DNA of 64,000 bases from Metridium senile (lineage: Eukaryota > Cnidaria > Anthozoa > Actiniaria > Metridiidae). Both the position numbers and the translations under genes were made by a program. The DNA lies in contig OX459104.1 of assembly GCA_949775045.1 (NCBI GenBank), positions 5,439,306-5,503,305 on the forward strand. The letters are read 5' to 3'. Shown piece by piece: positions 57,101 to 61,930 of this stretch. The first letter of the stretch is position 1. Each line of letters starts with the position of its first letter. Under the pieces are notes generated by a model. The model did not search any database, had not been told where the DNA came from, and saw only the letters and a list, made by a program, of their open reading frames with translations.

Positions 57101-57307
57101 AAAACTTGTCTTGTTCTTACAACATGTTTTTTTCCTTTAGAAGTCGAATCGCCAAAAAAAAGAATGGTCAGGGAGCTCCGAGAATTTGTAAATCAATTCC
57201 ATGTTGATATTACTAAAAAGCTTACAGACATGAAAGTGAGGCACAAAAGGGAACGTCTAGAGATGGTCTTAAGGTTGAAACGTCGCCGTGAACAAGCTAA
57301 TTCTTAG
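20364..57307 (+). CDS. Chimeric iGluR-like receptor channel with K+-type filter, 22 exons, 5' partial
   Basis: Exons: 20364-20654, 20782-21120, 22277-22398, 23102-23166, 24550-24710, 29304-29612, 30419-30712, 30931-31236, 31693-31986, 32725-33033, 33525-33824, 34286-34558, 34940-35247, 35609-35914, 41281-41556, 50795-50985, 51812-51903, 52108-52267, 52457-52523, 55447-55718, 56232-56373, 57141-57307. All show AG/GT borders and their phases match across every junction. About 1,680 residues: LamG-like, SEA-like, nine FN3, S1, TM1, K+-type pore, TM2, S2, last TM, basic tail, TAG at 57305. Many N-x-S/T sites fit an extracellular ectodomain. It probably acts at the plasma membrane as a ligand-gated, K+-permeable channel; that is inferred from filter and topology. 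The closest known pores are bacterial GluR0 and rotifer AvGluR1, neither with this ectodomain. Exon 13 has a 2-nt frame break. Signal-peptide exon not found. An ATTAAA lies at 57727. Confidence 0.85.
21545..22130. mobile_element. Probable MITE in the LamG-SEA intron
   Basis: ATATGGGTCATTCCAC at 21558 is inverted as GTGGAATGGCCCATAT at 22112. The phrase TAATGTCCGTCACG occurs twice inside (21752 and 21950). Confidence 0.5.
22277..24710 (+). CDS. Receptor exons 3-5: SEA-like module
   Basis: Exons 22277-22398, 23102-23166 and 24550-24710 (phases 1-0, 0-2, 2-1) encode 116 residues. LELSLHIPGIAW, TLYEKIKIELEAKIKP, TSVVSFQ, then GNILSTIIKVKYKKI and a helix (LQTAIEALL) follow the beta-alpha pattern of a SEA domain, common in heavily glycosylated adhesion receptors and often autoproteolysed. 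A PGSSGN turn stands where the GS cleavage turn normally lies, but the canonical GSVVV sequence is not present, so cleavage is uncertain. The module joins the LamG-like domain to the FN3 array. Confidence 0.55.
22430..22865 (+). repeat. Dispersed hairpin repeat, copy 1
   Basis: Shares TTATTGGTCAGTTTCGAGA and AGTGTGTTTtatg-like flanks with 34610-34890, which is in inverse orientation. Contains a hairpin at 22700-22845. Confidence 0.6.
23408..24399. mobile_element. TIR element with nested MITE
   Basis: The 30-bp end at 23408 (AGGTGCTACTTCGACCTAT inside) is inverted at 24370-24399. A MITE related to 47064-47442 is nested at 23518-24055. The right end carries GAAGACGACCCAGTGTGGTC, a retroelement-like 3' phrase also seen, diverged, at 61662. 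Confidence 0.65.
24938..25127. mobile_element. Hairpin MITE
   Basis: AATCTGTACTTATGCAAATT and its complement bracket the inner pair CAGATCAACCAATCAG/complement. Confidence 0.8.
25550..27560. repeat. Composite repeat with internal duplications
   Basis: Segment 25706-25846 recurs at 26416-26546, and 26289-26419 recurs at 26533-26663 (244-bp offset). TCATTACAGGGAAAT near 27435 and its complement near 27520 form a hairpin. No gene is supported. Confidence 0.6.
27561..29303. other. Intron DNA before FN3 1
   Basis: TGACTGTCTTGAATTAAG occurs twice (27706, 27759). A diverged Penelope-terminal unit lies at 29005-29090. No exon was recognised. Confidence 0.4.
29304..29612 (+). CDS. Receptor exon 6: FN3 domain 1
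   Basis: A 309-nt phase 1-1 exon encodes about 100 residues: LRVQFQPNF, YIFIYNASNGTI, LTELQPYTYYCVRMGAS (the FN3 L-x-P-x-T-x-Y hallmark). It is the most divergent of the nine repeats and has three Cys residues not shared by the others. A 4.6-kb intron full of repeats precedes it. Confidence 0.75.
29742..29870. mobile_element. Hairpin MITE (GGATATTACATGG type)
   Basis: Same family as 54005-54320: GGATATTACATGGGCGAG, GAGTGAGCGCAGC near the tip, inverted CGACCATGTAATGTTTATTA. Confidence 0.8.
30419..30712 (+). CDS. Receptor exon 7: FN3 domain 2
   Basis: A 294-nt phase 1-1 exon. SSSLNVSWTEIP, RRYIVKLFD and LKPYSLYSVQVAGMT are classic FN3 strands. The near-identical copy is exon 9 (31693-31986). 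Its donor GTATTATT runs directly into an ATT/ATC microsatellite. Confidence 0.85.
30715..30786. repeat. (ATT/ATC)n microsatellite abutting a splice donor
   Basis: Starts at the third intron base after exon 7; about 72 bp. An equivalent tract follows exon 9 at 31989-32057 and has a longer pure ATC block. Confidence 0.9.
30931..31236 (+). CDS. Receptor exon 8: FN3 domain 3
   Basis: A 306-nt phase 1-1 exon. DSLDISWDLLNP, ILGYYIYVIPV and LLPYWQYNISVSSFTKVGEG mark an FN3 domain. Exon 10 is its duplicate and has one extra codon (GKIL instead of GIL). Confidence 0.85.
31693..31986 (+). CDS. Receptor exon 9: FN3 domain 4 (duplicate of exon 7)
   Basis: Differs from exon 7 by only a handful of substitutions (for example SNQ to RYQ, F to V near the end). 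Both keep an open frame, consistent with functional duplicates. Confidence 0.85.
32138..32656. mobile_element. 519-bp near-perfect palindrome (foldback MITE) in an FN3 intron
   Basis: Begins CACAGGCAGCC and ends GGCTGCCTGTG, with about 258-bp arms meeting at 32398 almost without a spacer. Flanked by ATACATA at 32131-32137 and 32657-32663. The sister intron in duplication unit 1 lacks it, so it inserted after the duplication. Confidence 0.9.
32725..33033 (+). CDS. Receptor exon 10: FN3 domain 5 (duplicate of exon 8)
   Basis: A 309-nt phase 1-1 exon, near-identical to exon 8. The frame is intact, and acceptor and donor (GTTAGT) are conserved with exon 8. Confidence 0.85.
33525..33824 (+). CDS. 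Receptor exon 11: FN3 domain 6
   Basis: A 300-nt phase 1-1 exon. PPTDIRVYNLSFQSIRVEWD, LQGYNISICKFG and LEELTKYVIEIKAFNQFGNS show a typical FN3 fold with three N-glycosylation sequons. Confidence 0.85.
34286..34558 (+). CDS. Receptor exon 12: FN3 domain 7
   Basis: A 273-nt phase 1-1 exon. The domain is short (91 residues): STSLTASWQAVD, VAGYKVTFV, LDKYSWYQIIVQAYNIEGFG. One Cys pair (TCN and YCR) could form a disulphide. Confidence 0.85.
34610..34890 (-). repeat. Dispersed hairpin repeat, copy 2
   Basis: Reverse-oriented relative of 22430-22865 (TCTCGAAACTGACCAATAAG). Lies between FN3 exons 12 and 13. Confidence 0.6.
34940..35247 (+). pseudogene. Receptor exon 13: FN3 domain 8 with 2-nt frame break
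   Basis: The acceptor side reads VPDLPPENVSLDQINP and MMSWKRIP in phase 1, but that frame stops at 35034. The donor side reads PNEHLNGVLQGYILAY and RPAMNYTFTIRGFTS to a phase-1 donor. The exon is 308 nt, whereas every other FN3 exon is a multiple of three. Two extra bases in ACCCGGCCCA near 35018-35023 explain it. Either this allele is truncated within FN3 8, or the site is an assembly error. Skipping this exon would not shift the phase of its neighbours, since both are phase 1. Confidence 0.8.
35290..35600 (+). repeat. LINE 3'-UTR-like fragment in an intron
   Basis: CACATTTATTGTGGCACTCT and the AAATTGTAAATTTTGTGTGTG segment resemble the L1-like 3' UTR at 8700-8830. There is no ORF. The same TTTATTGTGGCACTCTT string appears inverted in the introns after exons 8 and 10 (31325, 33130). 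Confidence 0.5.
35609..35914 (+). CDS. Receptor exon 14: FN3 domain 9
   Basis: A 306-nt phase 1-1 exon. TITLSWLPILPD, KLLGYKIMQKE and LNNSAKYEFKILGFTKEGDG show the last FN3 repeat before the ligand-binding lobes. A 5.4-kb intron with a foldback element follows. Confidence 0.85.
36640..36712 (-). repeat. tRNA-like (SINE-type) segment in left arm
   Basis: On the minus strand, A-box-like TGGCGTATTGG and B-box GGGTTCGAGCC have tRNA spacing, with TCTCCAAAT where an anticodon loop would be. The acceptor and anticodon stems do not pair properly, so it is a tRNA-derived relic rather than a tRNA gene. The right-arm copy at 39895-39955 has lost its A box. Confidence 0.5.
37219..37827. mobile_element. 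609-bp MITE nested in the left arm
   Basis: Begins AGGGACTTTTAGCACCAGGA and ends with its complement. AAT flanks both sides, and the uninterrupted site is preserved in the right arm at 39586-39600. Confidence 0.85.
38043..38261. repeat. Palindrome of CTATTAGCCTAG units
   Basis: A perfect or near-perfect 219-bp hairpin made of short AGCTATTAGCCT-like units. Its ends ATTGATATCGTTAGCC and complement match the inner ends of the foldback arms. Confidence 0.85.
38262..39371 (+). pseudogene. Penelope-like element: RT active site and GIY-YIG, deleted
   Basis: The segment 38333-38743 reads Penelope RT with GAAMGSPVSAVIANLYME, the catalytic YVDD (RYVDDTFVVV) and IAFLDTLVHRDPNGRLYTSEYRK. After HHPKSVKL the frame is lost through an internal deletion. 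It resumes with SRCLQHHGIRTVFRSD and then 38830-39294 with IPCGECDKVYIGETGRPVNE, the GIY-YIG nuclease, and a short tail. The 3' end has GTCGAAACGTCGCGG. RT and nuclease copy and insert the element in active PLEs. Here the 5' third is missing, so the copy is defective, but coding drift is modest. Confidence 0.85.
40325..41280. other. Intron tail before S1; no exon seen
   Basis: Contains two GGGNNNCCTGTG motifs (40659, 40690) and an inverted pair around 40795 and 40905 (CGAAATATGGCG and complement). A T-tract lies at 41199-41215. Confidence 0.4.
41281..41556 (+). CDS. Receptor exon 15: S1 lobe of the ligand-binding domain
   Basis: A 276-nt phase 1-1 exon (acceptor TTTACAG, donor GTATAG). FYIESPYVKLS, SGMMVPILDAMIQ and LNYRYDG follow the opening strands and helix of an iGluR S1 lobe (ESPYV corresponds to the EPPYV-like strand). 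The end, LTDLNFPVSG, leads into exon 16. Four Cys in CRC and CCGDC are unusual. I cannot place the PLTxxxxR arginine that binds the ligand carboxylate in classical iGluRs, so the ligand may not be glutamate. Confidence 0.75.
41600..42546. mobile_element. 947-bp palindrome (foldback element)
   Basis: Arms of about 470 bp mirror each other around 42065. The ends are TTAAAAAACTCATTAATAAT and its complement. The core motif CGAGCGCAGCGAGGGTTTTT recurs once more, diverged, at 42545-42655. It begins 44 bp after the S1 exon donor. Confidence 0.9.
42690..42850. repeat. Dispersed repeat, short copy
   Basis: Shares ACTCGTGGATC, GATCCTCGAGTTAT and TTTTGAGCCCCAAGAT with 44710-44840 and part of 1895-1960. 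Confidence 0.65.
42900..43560. repeat. 239-bp tandem repeat, about 2.7 copies
   Basis: Units start at AAGTGATGAGTAGTACCC (42958, 43197) and a variant at 43436. Open frames inside are by-products of the repeat. Confidence 0.9.
43628..44512 (-). mobile_element. Helentron-like element, copy C
   Basis: Same ends as copies A and B: hairpin plus CTAG at 43628, AGTCGGGCTAGCC at 44512, T on each side. The site corresponding to the LINE-tail insertion in copy A is empty here. The interior has an inverted pair of gcgccaaaaat/attatgcgcc-type segments (43770 and 44300) and no convincing gene. Confidence 0.65.
44705..45707. repeat. Dispersed repeat, copy 3
   Basis: Collinear with 1715-2942, ending in the same AAAGAAACAAGTAACTA. 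Contains two GGGNNNCCTGTG motifs (44894, 45376) at or near positions where copy 1 has a weaker match (2626). Confidence 0.6.
45708..46520. other. Intron DNA, no gene seen
   Basis: A repeated TCGCCTAA-type phrase occurs at 45840-45920. A GGGNNNCCTGTG motif lies at 46351. Nothing coding was recognised. Confidence 0.35.
46521..47035 (+). CDS. TLKDV-family protein relic with membrane helix, copy 3
   Basis: From the ATG at 46521 the frame reads TLKSLTNSHTIRGIATLKDV and a basic stretch, 114 residues in all. At 46884 a second ATG opens MTSFILIMLSTLLLLLFLIQ, a strong transmembrane helix, in a different frame. The order (motif, charged linker, helix) repeats the minus-strand cargo at 15569-14656. Function unknown. 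It lies in the 9.2-kb intron between S1 and TM1 and is probably a mobile or captured gene piece, not a receptor exon. Confidence 0.45.
47064..47442. mobile_element. MITE, same family as 23518-24055
   Basis: Shares ATTATTGGATGAGGTT and CGAATTCAATAATTGTTTTA with the other copy. Contains hairpins TATCGTAAATTATCAAGACC/complement and AACTTGACAGTGATAA/complement. Confidence 0.7.
47504..47995 (+). pseudogene. Basic protein relic ending in a degenerate 2A-like motif
   Basis: With one frameshift near 47625 the strand codes RSRYPRFVYYNNRHFNC, STKCRISTRLIQAFKHQK, then a Cys/Lys-rich stretch. It ends in YYDVEKNTGP (about 47891-47920) and VDPSKTITAPYSKGK before TAA at 47993. DVExNxGP resembles the 2A core but with Thr in place of the first Pro, which should abolish skipping. 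The composition recalls 2A-led coding units of invertebrate transposable elements. The family is not firmly identified. Confidence 0.5.
48105..48580. repeat. About 150-bp tandem repeat, three diverged units
   Basis: The phrase GGAAACGAGGCT occurs at 48266, 48416 and 48561 with similar following sequence. Confidence 0.7.
48581..49857. other. Intron DNA with a truncated mariner-like end
   Basis: No receptor exon seen. At 49770-49818 a repeated GTGACCxCTTAAT phrase ends in GTACCACTGTA, typical of the terminus of a Tc1/mariner-derived repeat, but I find no left partner. A short Lys/Ser-rich frame at 49099-49238 is not supported as a gene. Confidence 0.4.
49858..49993 (+). mobile_element. 136-bp hairpin MITE upstream of the pore exons
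   Basis: Arms begin AGCTGTTATTACAGTTATAT and its complement, with core GGCTTTCGGGC/GCCCGAAAGCC. The copy at 52583-52728 is the same element in opposite orientation. Confidence 0.9.
50195..50500. repeat. Dispersed repeat segment
   Basis: 50195-50250 is inverted relative to 14590-14645, and 50310-50480 is inverted relative to 44550-44710 (CAGTCAATCGGAGATATC). Confidence 0.6.
50795..50985 (+). CDS. Receptor exon 16: end of S1 and TM1
   Basis: A 191-nt exon, phase 1-0 (acceptor TTTTAAG, donor GTAAGT). VKILETPGITLVVPEP is the last S1 strand, as in iGluR and bacterial solute-binding folds. SLPLILFVGLLIYIFGALYW is the first transmembrane helix. Confidence 0.85.
51026..51106. repeat. (GA)n microsatellite
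   Basis: About 40 GA units, starting 40 bp after the exon 16 donor. Confidence 0.95.
51812..52267 (+). CDS. Receptor exons 17-18: pore loop with K+ filter and TM2
   Basis: Exon 51812-51903 (phase 0-2) and exon 52108-52267 (phase 2-0). Together they read PEDPPSF, pore helix GIWLAFVTIT, filter TTLGYGDVVP, then ISRCLTIIISLVGMCLVSLI and the linker GSLSSELTV. TxGYGD is the potassium-channel signature. iGluR cation pores have a Q/R/N site here and a SYTANLAAF motif on the next helix; neither is present. The intron splits the filter between the two Gly-containing codons, so correct splicing is needed for a working pore. Confidence 0.9.
52457..52523 (+). CDS. Receptor exon 19: start of S2
   Basis: A 67-nt exon, phase 0-1. 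IAALKDSHEWSFSIRSGAKV resembles the S2 entry (LKD...I.GSK-like turn) that follows the pore in iGluRs. Acceptor TTTCAG, donor GTATAT. Confidence 0.75.
52583..52728 (-). mobile_element. 146-bp hairpin MITE downstream of the pore exons
   Basis: Inverted copy of 49858-49993. The outer 30 bp are identical, and the loop region is complementary to that of the first copy. Confidence 0.9.
52850..53125 (+). repeat. 95-bp tandem units of a Penelope-like terminus
   Basis: Three units start at AAATTTCATTCTATTACC (52851, 52946, 53041), each with GACGCAGCCTATACTAG. Single diverged units occur at 52360-52440 and 29005-29090, and the junction with a Penelope-like 3' end is seen at 60445 and 16050. Confidence 0.8.
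53126..53711. other. Intron DNA, nothing recognised
   Basis: AT-rich spacer without ORF, hairpin or repeat that I could support. Confidence 0.35.
53712..54482. mobile_element. Mariner-like MITE with TA duplication
   Basis: Ends CAGTAAAAACCCGCATATAA and a near-complement, with TA on both sides. Subterminal AACACCTTCAGGCTG-type segments are inverted. Contains an ATTCA-type microsatellite (53881) and the nested MITE at 54005. Confidence 0.85.
54005..54320. mobile_element. Hairpin MITE (GGATATTACATGG type), nested
   Basis: GGATATTACATGGGCGCA, then GAGTGAGCGCAGCGA near the hairpin tip and an inverted return ending near GCACATGCAATGTTCT. A second copy lies at 29742-29870. Confidence 0.8.
54483..55446. 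other. Intron DNA before S2, no exon seen
   Basis: No coding block with receptor-like sequence or matching phase was found. Confidence 0.35.
55447..55718 (+). CDS. Receptor exon 20: main S2 lobe
   Basis: A 272-nt exon, phase 1-0 (acceptor ATTTCAG, donor GTAAGT). YYTFESLRRALELGDVKGI is the helix-strand of S2. GIVVDAYIL places an Asp where iGluRs carry the acidic residue that holds the ligand amino group. NWGISVGGRSS resembles the WGI/YGI-x-x-x-KG strand near the end of S2. CFQ supplies a possible disulphide Cys. Confidence 0.8.
55796..55818. repeat. (AATAG)n short repeat
   Basis: Four units of AATAG next to a GGGAGACGTTTCGAGA string like the outer end of the inverted repeats at 10693/14055. 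Confidence 0.6.
56232..56373 (+). CDS. Receptor exon 21: last TM helix
   Basis: A 142-nt exon, phase 0-1. NIFRDLAVNGLYAIAA and FFFVVFVVRFLFRRR give a helix of about 22 residues followed by a basic stop-transfer, matching the iGluR M4 position. Bacterial GluR0 lacks this helix, so the overall layout is eukaryotic. Confidence 0.85.
56584..56611. repeat. Poly(G) tract (28 G)
   Basis: Uninterrupted G run in the last intron of the receptor gene. Homopolymer length is prone to sequencing error. Confidence 0.9.
56817..57022. repeat. 76-bp tandem repeat, 2.7 copies
   Basis: Units start TTTGATAAAAACAATTAAAG at 56817, 56893 and 56969, just before the last exon. Confidence 0.9.
57141..57307 (+). CDS. 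Receptor exon 22: basic cytoplasmic tail and stop
   Basis: About 54 residues after phase 1: SPKKRMVRELREFV, ITKKLTDMKVRHKRERLEMV, LRLKRRREQANS, then TAG at 57305. Strongly basic and helical with heptad-like Leu/Met spacing, so possibly a short coiled coil or a lipid/calmodulin-type binding segment. No PDZ motif is visible. Confidence 0.8.
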
Positions 57308-58337
57308 GAAAAGACACATTCTTAGGGAAAAAAAATTGCACACATATCCCGTTTCTTGCCTCGAAAAGATTTTTCGAATGCAACCACTAAGCACTGACAA
57401 ACATGAGCTATTTATATTGGAGTTTTTTGAAATCATCAAAAATTACAAAAACTAGTAGATGAATAGCAAATCAAGACATTGCTATTGATGACGAATTCTC
57501 CAAAGCAGTAGCCGTTTAATTAACTAGACATTTGTTCTACATGGTAATATCTCAGACTGAATTAGTTCTTGCATGCTAGCTAACTACAATCAAATTGTAA
57601 TGTTCAAAATAATACAGATAAAGGCTGTTGGATTATGTTGCCTCTCAACTTTCCATTCTAAACGTTCCAACCTTTTAAAGTTGCCTAATTTGTAATTGCA
57701 TGAAATTTGAAATATTGCTTTGAAATATTAAACCAACCAACATAAGTGATAAACCTGTTGTATTTATTTTCATTATACAATAATATATTTATTATACAAT
57801 TGTCAATGAAATTCCTATACAATGCATTTCTCTGTACAAAAAAATGATATTTTCACATACTATCAGCTTTACGATAATTTGTTGTATCAAAAACGTTTCT
57901 TTTTCATTGATAATTATTTGATAAGCAGAAGATGAAAGATCTATTCAACACACCAAGATAAAATCCGTATTTCCATGTAATATCTGCTATATATTTTTCG
58001 ACACACGTAAGCGCGGGCAAAAACTATATATCCAAAAAATAACATCATTATCAACACTTGTGTATCTAGCAGATTTACACAATTAAGGTGAAATACAAAG
58101 AAATGAATTTTAGAAGGACGCTTTTTTGCTAACTTAATCTAGGATATCATCATCACAGACACGCTTTTAAATTTGCACATTCAAAATACAAATCTTGTGA
58201 TTGGTTCATGGATTAATAAATGGAAGAATGATTGAGATTTTGATTGCTTGTACCGCTGTACAGTATTGGACAAAAGGCGCAGTAGCACAGGCTTAGCCTC
58301 GAATATCCAATGAAAATGCTTAACAATATACTTTATC
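57308..58337 (+). other. Probable 3' UTR and flank of the receptor gene
   Basis: No ORF. Candidate poly(A) signals are ATTAAA at 57727 and AATAAA at 58215. A GATATATCTGC/hairpin remnant lies near 57980. The transcript end cannot be fixed. Confidence 0.4.
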
Positions 58338-58493
58338 AGCGTCTCGGGTTTCGGCTTACCGGATTAACAGTTAAGGCTTACCGGATTGCCTGAACTTCAA
58401 ATTTGAAATAGCTATCAACTGTCGCCCGTTCAAGTATACTCAAGCTTTGAGAAGCCTTAACGGTTAATCCGGTAAGCCGAAACCCGAGACGCT
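58338..58493. mobile_element. 156-bp hairpin MITE
   Basis: GCGTCTCGGGTTTCGGCTTA and its complement at the ends, with an internal CTTACCGGATT copy. Confidence 0.85.
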
Positions 58494-59594
58494 AATAACG
58501 TACCCCGCCGGGTAAGAAATGACCGTGAATATAGGATACCGGTGTTTTCCAGTCAGGTCAAACAATCGCGTGACACGGCATTAAACGTTGATCGATTTTA
58601 TTTAAATTTATCAATTTTTTTATTCGGAAATCAACAATGCTTGTGGGCTCCCTGTGATTTAGTATTAACAACCGAGCGTGAGGTCTGTACTGGAAAATAT
58701 CAAACCATGGTCTTGACACAAAAAGAGACAGAGGTCTGATATTTTTCCGGACAGATCGAACAAGCGAAGTTAATAACTCGTTTATTATATGGCTTTTTAT
58801 CTTAGCGATGTACGAAATCGCAATTATTTTATCTTCGATCGAGTCTCTCATTATTGAATTATTAAAAATACATTAAAGACGTTCGCGGGCAAGTGAAGTT
58901 GTGATGTCATTTTTTTGAAAATATGTATAAGAAAACTTGATCATATAAGAGTTTAAAATATGAAATAAAAAATGGGGGGTCACCGTGCTTGATTTAGAGA
59001 TAAATTGTGGTGAATGTTTTTGGATGATTTCTGAATATGCAGTACTTTAGATCAGCAACTTTCTCCATCACTTTGTGCGTCGCCCATATCGCGCATATAT
59101 TGGGCAATAAAGTTTCACTGATACATCTAACATTTTCAATGAACGTCCTCTCTTCTCCTTCAAGCGTGATCGTAACATTCGTAATTTTCTTGTCAAGGGC
59201 GTCTTGCCTAAAGACAAAGATCCTGGCACTTTCCGTTGTTCTCGACGCGTTGTAATACATGTCCCCATATTGTTTTACGTACATCTGTTACTGGCCCTAA
59301 ATCTTCGCATCGCATTAGTGACCATTTTACTTGTGTTACCCCCAATGTTATTTATTGCATTCAATGTACTTTATGTAACCAGCTTTATATGTCGGTGAAA
59401 CTGGTAGACGTCTTGGTGATCGTATCCGCGATCACGTTCGTGATATAGGCACGAACGATAACACTAAGCTAGTCTCCCGCCAATTTAATTCTGCTAATCA
59501 TAACATTAATGACATGACAGCTTTTGGTTTATGTCGTATTACTGGAACTAACAATAACCGTAAATCTAAAGAAATGCAACTAATTTACTCCTTA

Positions 59595-60043
59595 AGGCCC
59601 GTTCACACGAGCGATTTTTGCGGCGATTTGAGGTGCGATTTTCGTGGCGATTTTTACGGCGATGAAAATTCGCGCGTGTGAACAACCGGCGATTTTACTG
59701 CGATTTTGGAAATTCACGTCTCCGCGATATCGCAGGTATTTTGAACATGTTCAAATTTGACCGCGATTCAGCGGCGATATATTTCAGAAAACTGTGAAAA
59801 TTAGAACTAGGAGTCCCCCAATAGGAAATGTGTAGCTACTTTCGGTCATGGAAAGATGAAGAAGATCAAAAATGATCATTTTTTTCATAAAACTCGCAGA
59901 AACTTGTAGTATAAGTTTATACTGAAAAGCTGAAAAGCAACAGTAAAATCGCCGGTTGTTCACACGCGCGTTTACATCGCCGTAAAATCGCTGTAAAAAT
60001 CGCACCTGTAGTACAGCGTGTAGTACACCGTGTAAACGGGCCT
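59595..60043. mobile_element. MITE in the Penelope-like remnant
   Basis: Begins AGGCCCGTTCACACG, ends CGTGTAAACGGGCCT, with TTA on both sides. Inner arms contain repeated GCGATTTT motifs. Confidence 0.8.
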
Positions 60044-60223
60044 TTAGGTACACAGCAACCTTTCGGCATGAATGAACGATTCCCTTTCAATTAATTTTCC
60101 CATTGTTCTTTAACTCCTCCTACATTTTTTATCGTCTTGTGATTGGTTCATCACATTTCCAGCTTCTTATTTAAACTCATTGTCTGTCTTAGTCTAACTC
60201 TTTTACTCCGACGAAGGGCTTAA

Positions 60224-60405
60224 GGCCCGTGCAAACGCACGCAACATTGTTGGACCAACATGATTGCTCCAACATGTTGGGCCCGTTTAAACACCCTGTT
60301 GGATGTTGTTTGATGAAACTCATCCAACATTTCTTTTGTTCTCGTGTTCAACAAACCGTATCGCAACAATGTTGGCCAACAATGTTGCGTGCGTTTGCTC
60401 GGGTC
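60224..60405. mobile_element. 182-bp TTAA-flanked MITE
   Basis: TTAA at 60220-60223 and 60406-60409. Arms contain GCAAACGCACGCAACATTGT and its complement. The empty site is preserved at 16130. Confidence 0.9.
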
Positions 60406-60519
60406 TTAAAGCTCGAAACGTCAGTAAAGTTAAGTCAACATTTTTTACGGTGTTACAAATTTCATTATATTAATCAAAGTGGTCATACTTTTGCGCGTCG
60501 CGCTGTAAAACTTTGCTGA

Positions 60520-60700
60520 TTTCAACCCCTAAAAGGTACGACTGTGCGATATTCTTGTCAGCCAAACTTACTTTTATAAAGCAAAATAAAAAGGTACGGA
60601 TTCATGTTACATAACTGCTTTTAAGCCAGTACCCTATTAAAATGACCCTAAAAGGTACGCCACAGGAAATATTTTCAACCCTAAAAGGTACGCCGATCAC
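60520..60700. repeat. CCTAAAAGGTACG motif cluster
   Basis: CCCTAAAAGGTACG (or AAAAGGTACG) occurs at about 60525, 60590, 60650 and 60681. Meaning unknown. Confidence 0.6.
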
Positions 60701-60959
60701 CCCTACCACTTGGACAAAGGGAGCCACTACGGCTGGAGACTGAGCCTACGATAGAGTCTGTATCATTCTAAAAATAATATAATTGTAAATAATTAATAAT
60801 AGAGGTGCGCAAAGCATCGCGGTTGAAACAGCTACAACATGCAAATCAAACAAAAAATATGTTATCACGTCTGTCATATTTTGTATTAGTAAAATTGACA
60901 AACGTGTCATCTCTAAATAACATCTTCAGCCAGATTTCTCAGTAAGCAATCGATATATA

Positions 60960-61252
60960 TTATACACAATTTCAAAAATTGTTGTCGAAGACGAAGCTAC
61001 AGTCCACACCCTGAACACTGCAAAGGTTGTCGGTAATTTGAACATAATTTGTGATTTATAACACGTTTTTTAAACAAATATCTGCAGTGTTTCATTATCT
61101 ACCACTGTAACGGTGTTATAACACAAATACGTCCATCCTAAATATGCTATCCTGTGAATTGATAACAAAGAAGAAATACCGACATCCTTTGCAAGGTTCA
61201 GATTGTGGACTGTAGCTTTGGCTGCGAGAACGATTTTTGAAATAGGTGTATA
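60960..61252. mobile_element. MITE
   Basis: TTATACAC at the ends. Arms include CTACAGTCCACA/TGTGGACTGTAG and CTTTGCA-type pairs. Confidence 0.75.
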
Positions 61253-61278
61253 AGAAACGCTTCAGCCTAAACCTAAAA

Positions 61279-61450
61279 TAGCCTGCAAAACAGGCATTCT
61301 TTTGGGTTTTTCGGAAAAATTGGTTTTGGGCTTCCTTTGTTGGTTTTGGGCTTCCTGTTTTCCATGTTTCTCGCGGGTATCACGACGACAAAGGAAGCCC
61401 AAAACCGATTTTTCCGAAAAACCCCCAAAAACGCCTGTTTTGCAGGCTAA
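61279..61450. mobile_element. Hairpin element with internal GGGCTTCCT repeats
   Basis: TAGCCTGCAAAACAGGC and its complement close the hairpin; TTTTCGGAAAAA and GGTTTTGGGCTTCCT pair inside. Confidence 0.8.
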
Positions 61451-61727
61451 CCCCAAAACCACTTGTTAATCTTTTATACGGTTATTTGATGTACTCCAAT
61501 AAATCAATTTACATTCATATTTCTCAACTAGAATATTTTCAAACGATGAAATAATATAATCAAATAAAAACTGGTCTGATTTAACGTCATGCAAGTTAGT
61601 TTTTCTTCAAAGACCTATGTTATAAGTAATTTAATAACTTGAATTTGTAACATTTTCTAGTACCCTGAGGACGACCACGTGAGGTCGAAAGCTCGGTTAA
61701 TTATATCAGTATTCAGTCCATGTCATA

Positions 61728-61930
61728 AACACTAGCGTTAAGCGATGGCCTTTCACCACTGTAACCTGGGTTCGATTCCCGGCTCGGGCGACAAGTGAAT
61801 AGAGTTTGTTTGATGTGTTGTTCTCTCTCATGGTTATCCGGATTTCCTCCCTCCGCAAAAATCAACATGAGTTGCATGAGTGTTGTAAATAAGAAATGAA
61901 GTTTTAACGAGTGTGAGGAACCTCATTGAA
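61728..61930 (+). repeat. tRNA-derived SINE-like sequence
   Basis: A B-box (GGGTTCGATTCCC) lies at 61769 with an A-box-like TTAAGCGATGG 30 bp before. It is followed by a SINE-type tail with GGATTTCCTCCCTCC. It does not fold as a full tRNA. Confidence 0.6.

Larger units (their letters stand above)
59040..60470 (+). pseudogene. Penelope-like element, third copy, degenerate
   Basis: In shifting frames the strand reads KGVLPKDKDPGTFRCSRR and VIYCIQCTLCNQLY, then the GIY-YIG segment (frame change after CNQLY) and RIRDHVRDI. RT is absent. Two MITEs interrupt it (59595-60043, 60224-60405). The 3' end is CCGACGAAGGGCT, split by the second MITE from AGCTCGAAACGTCAGTAAAG. The intact order of that junction is seen, inverted, at 16125-16150. 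This copy cannot move. Confidence 0.75.

Noticed and set aside
59204..59398. Hydrophobic membrane protein
   Set aside because: This is the wrong frame of a Penelope-like remnant whose GIY-YIG segment is readable in the neighbouring frames.
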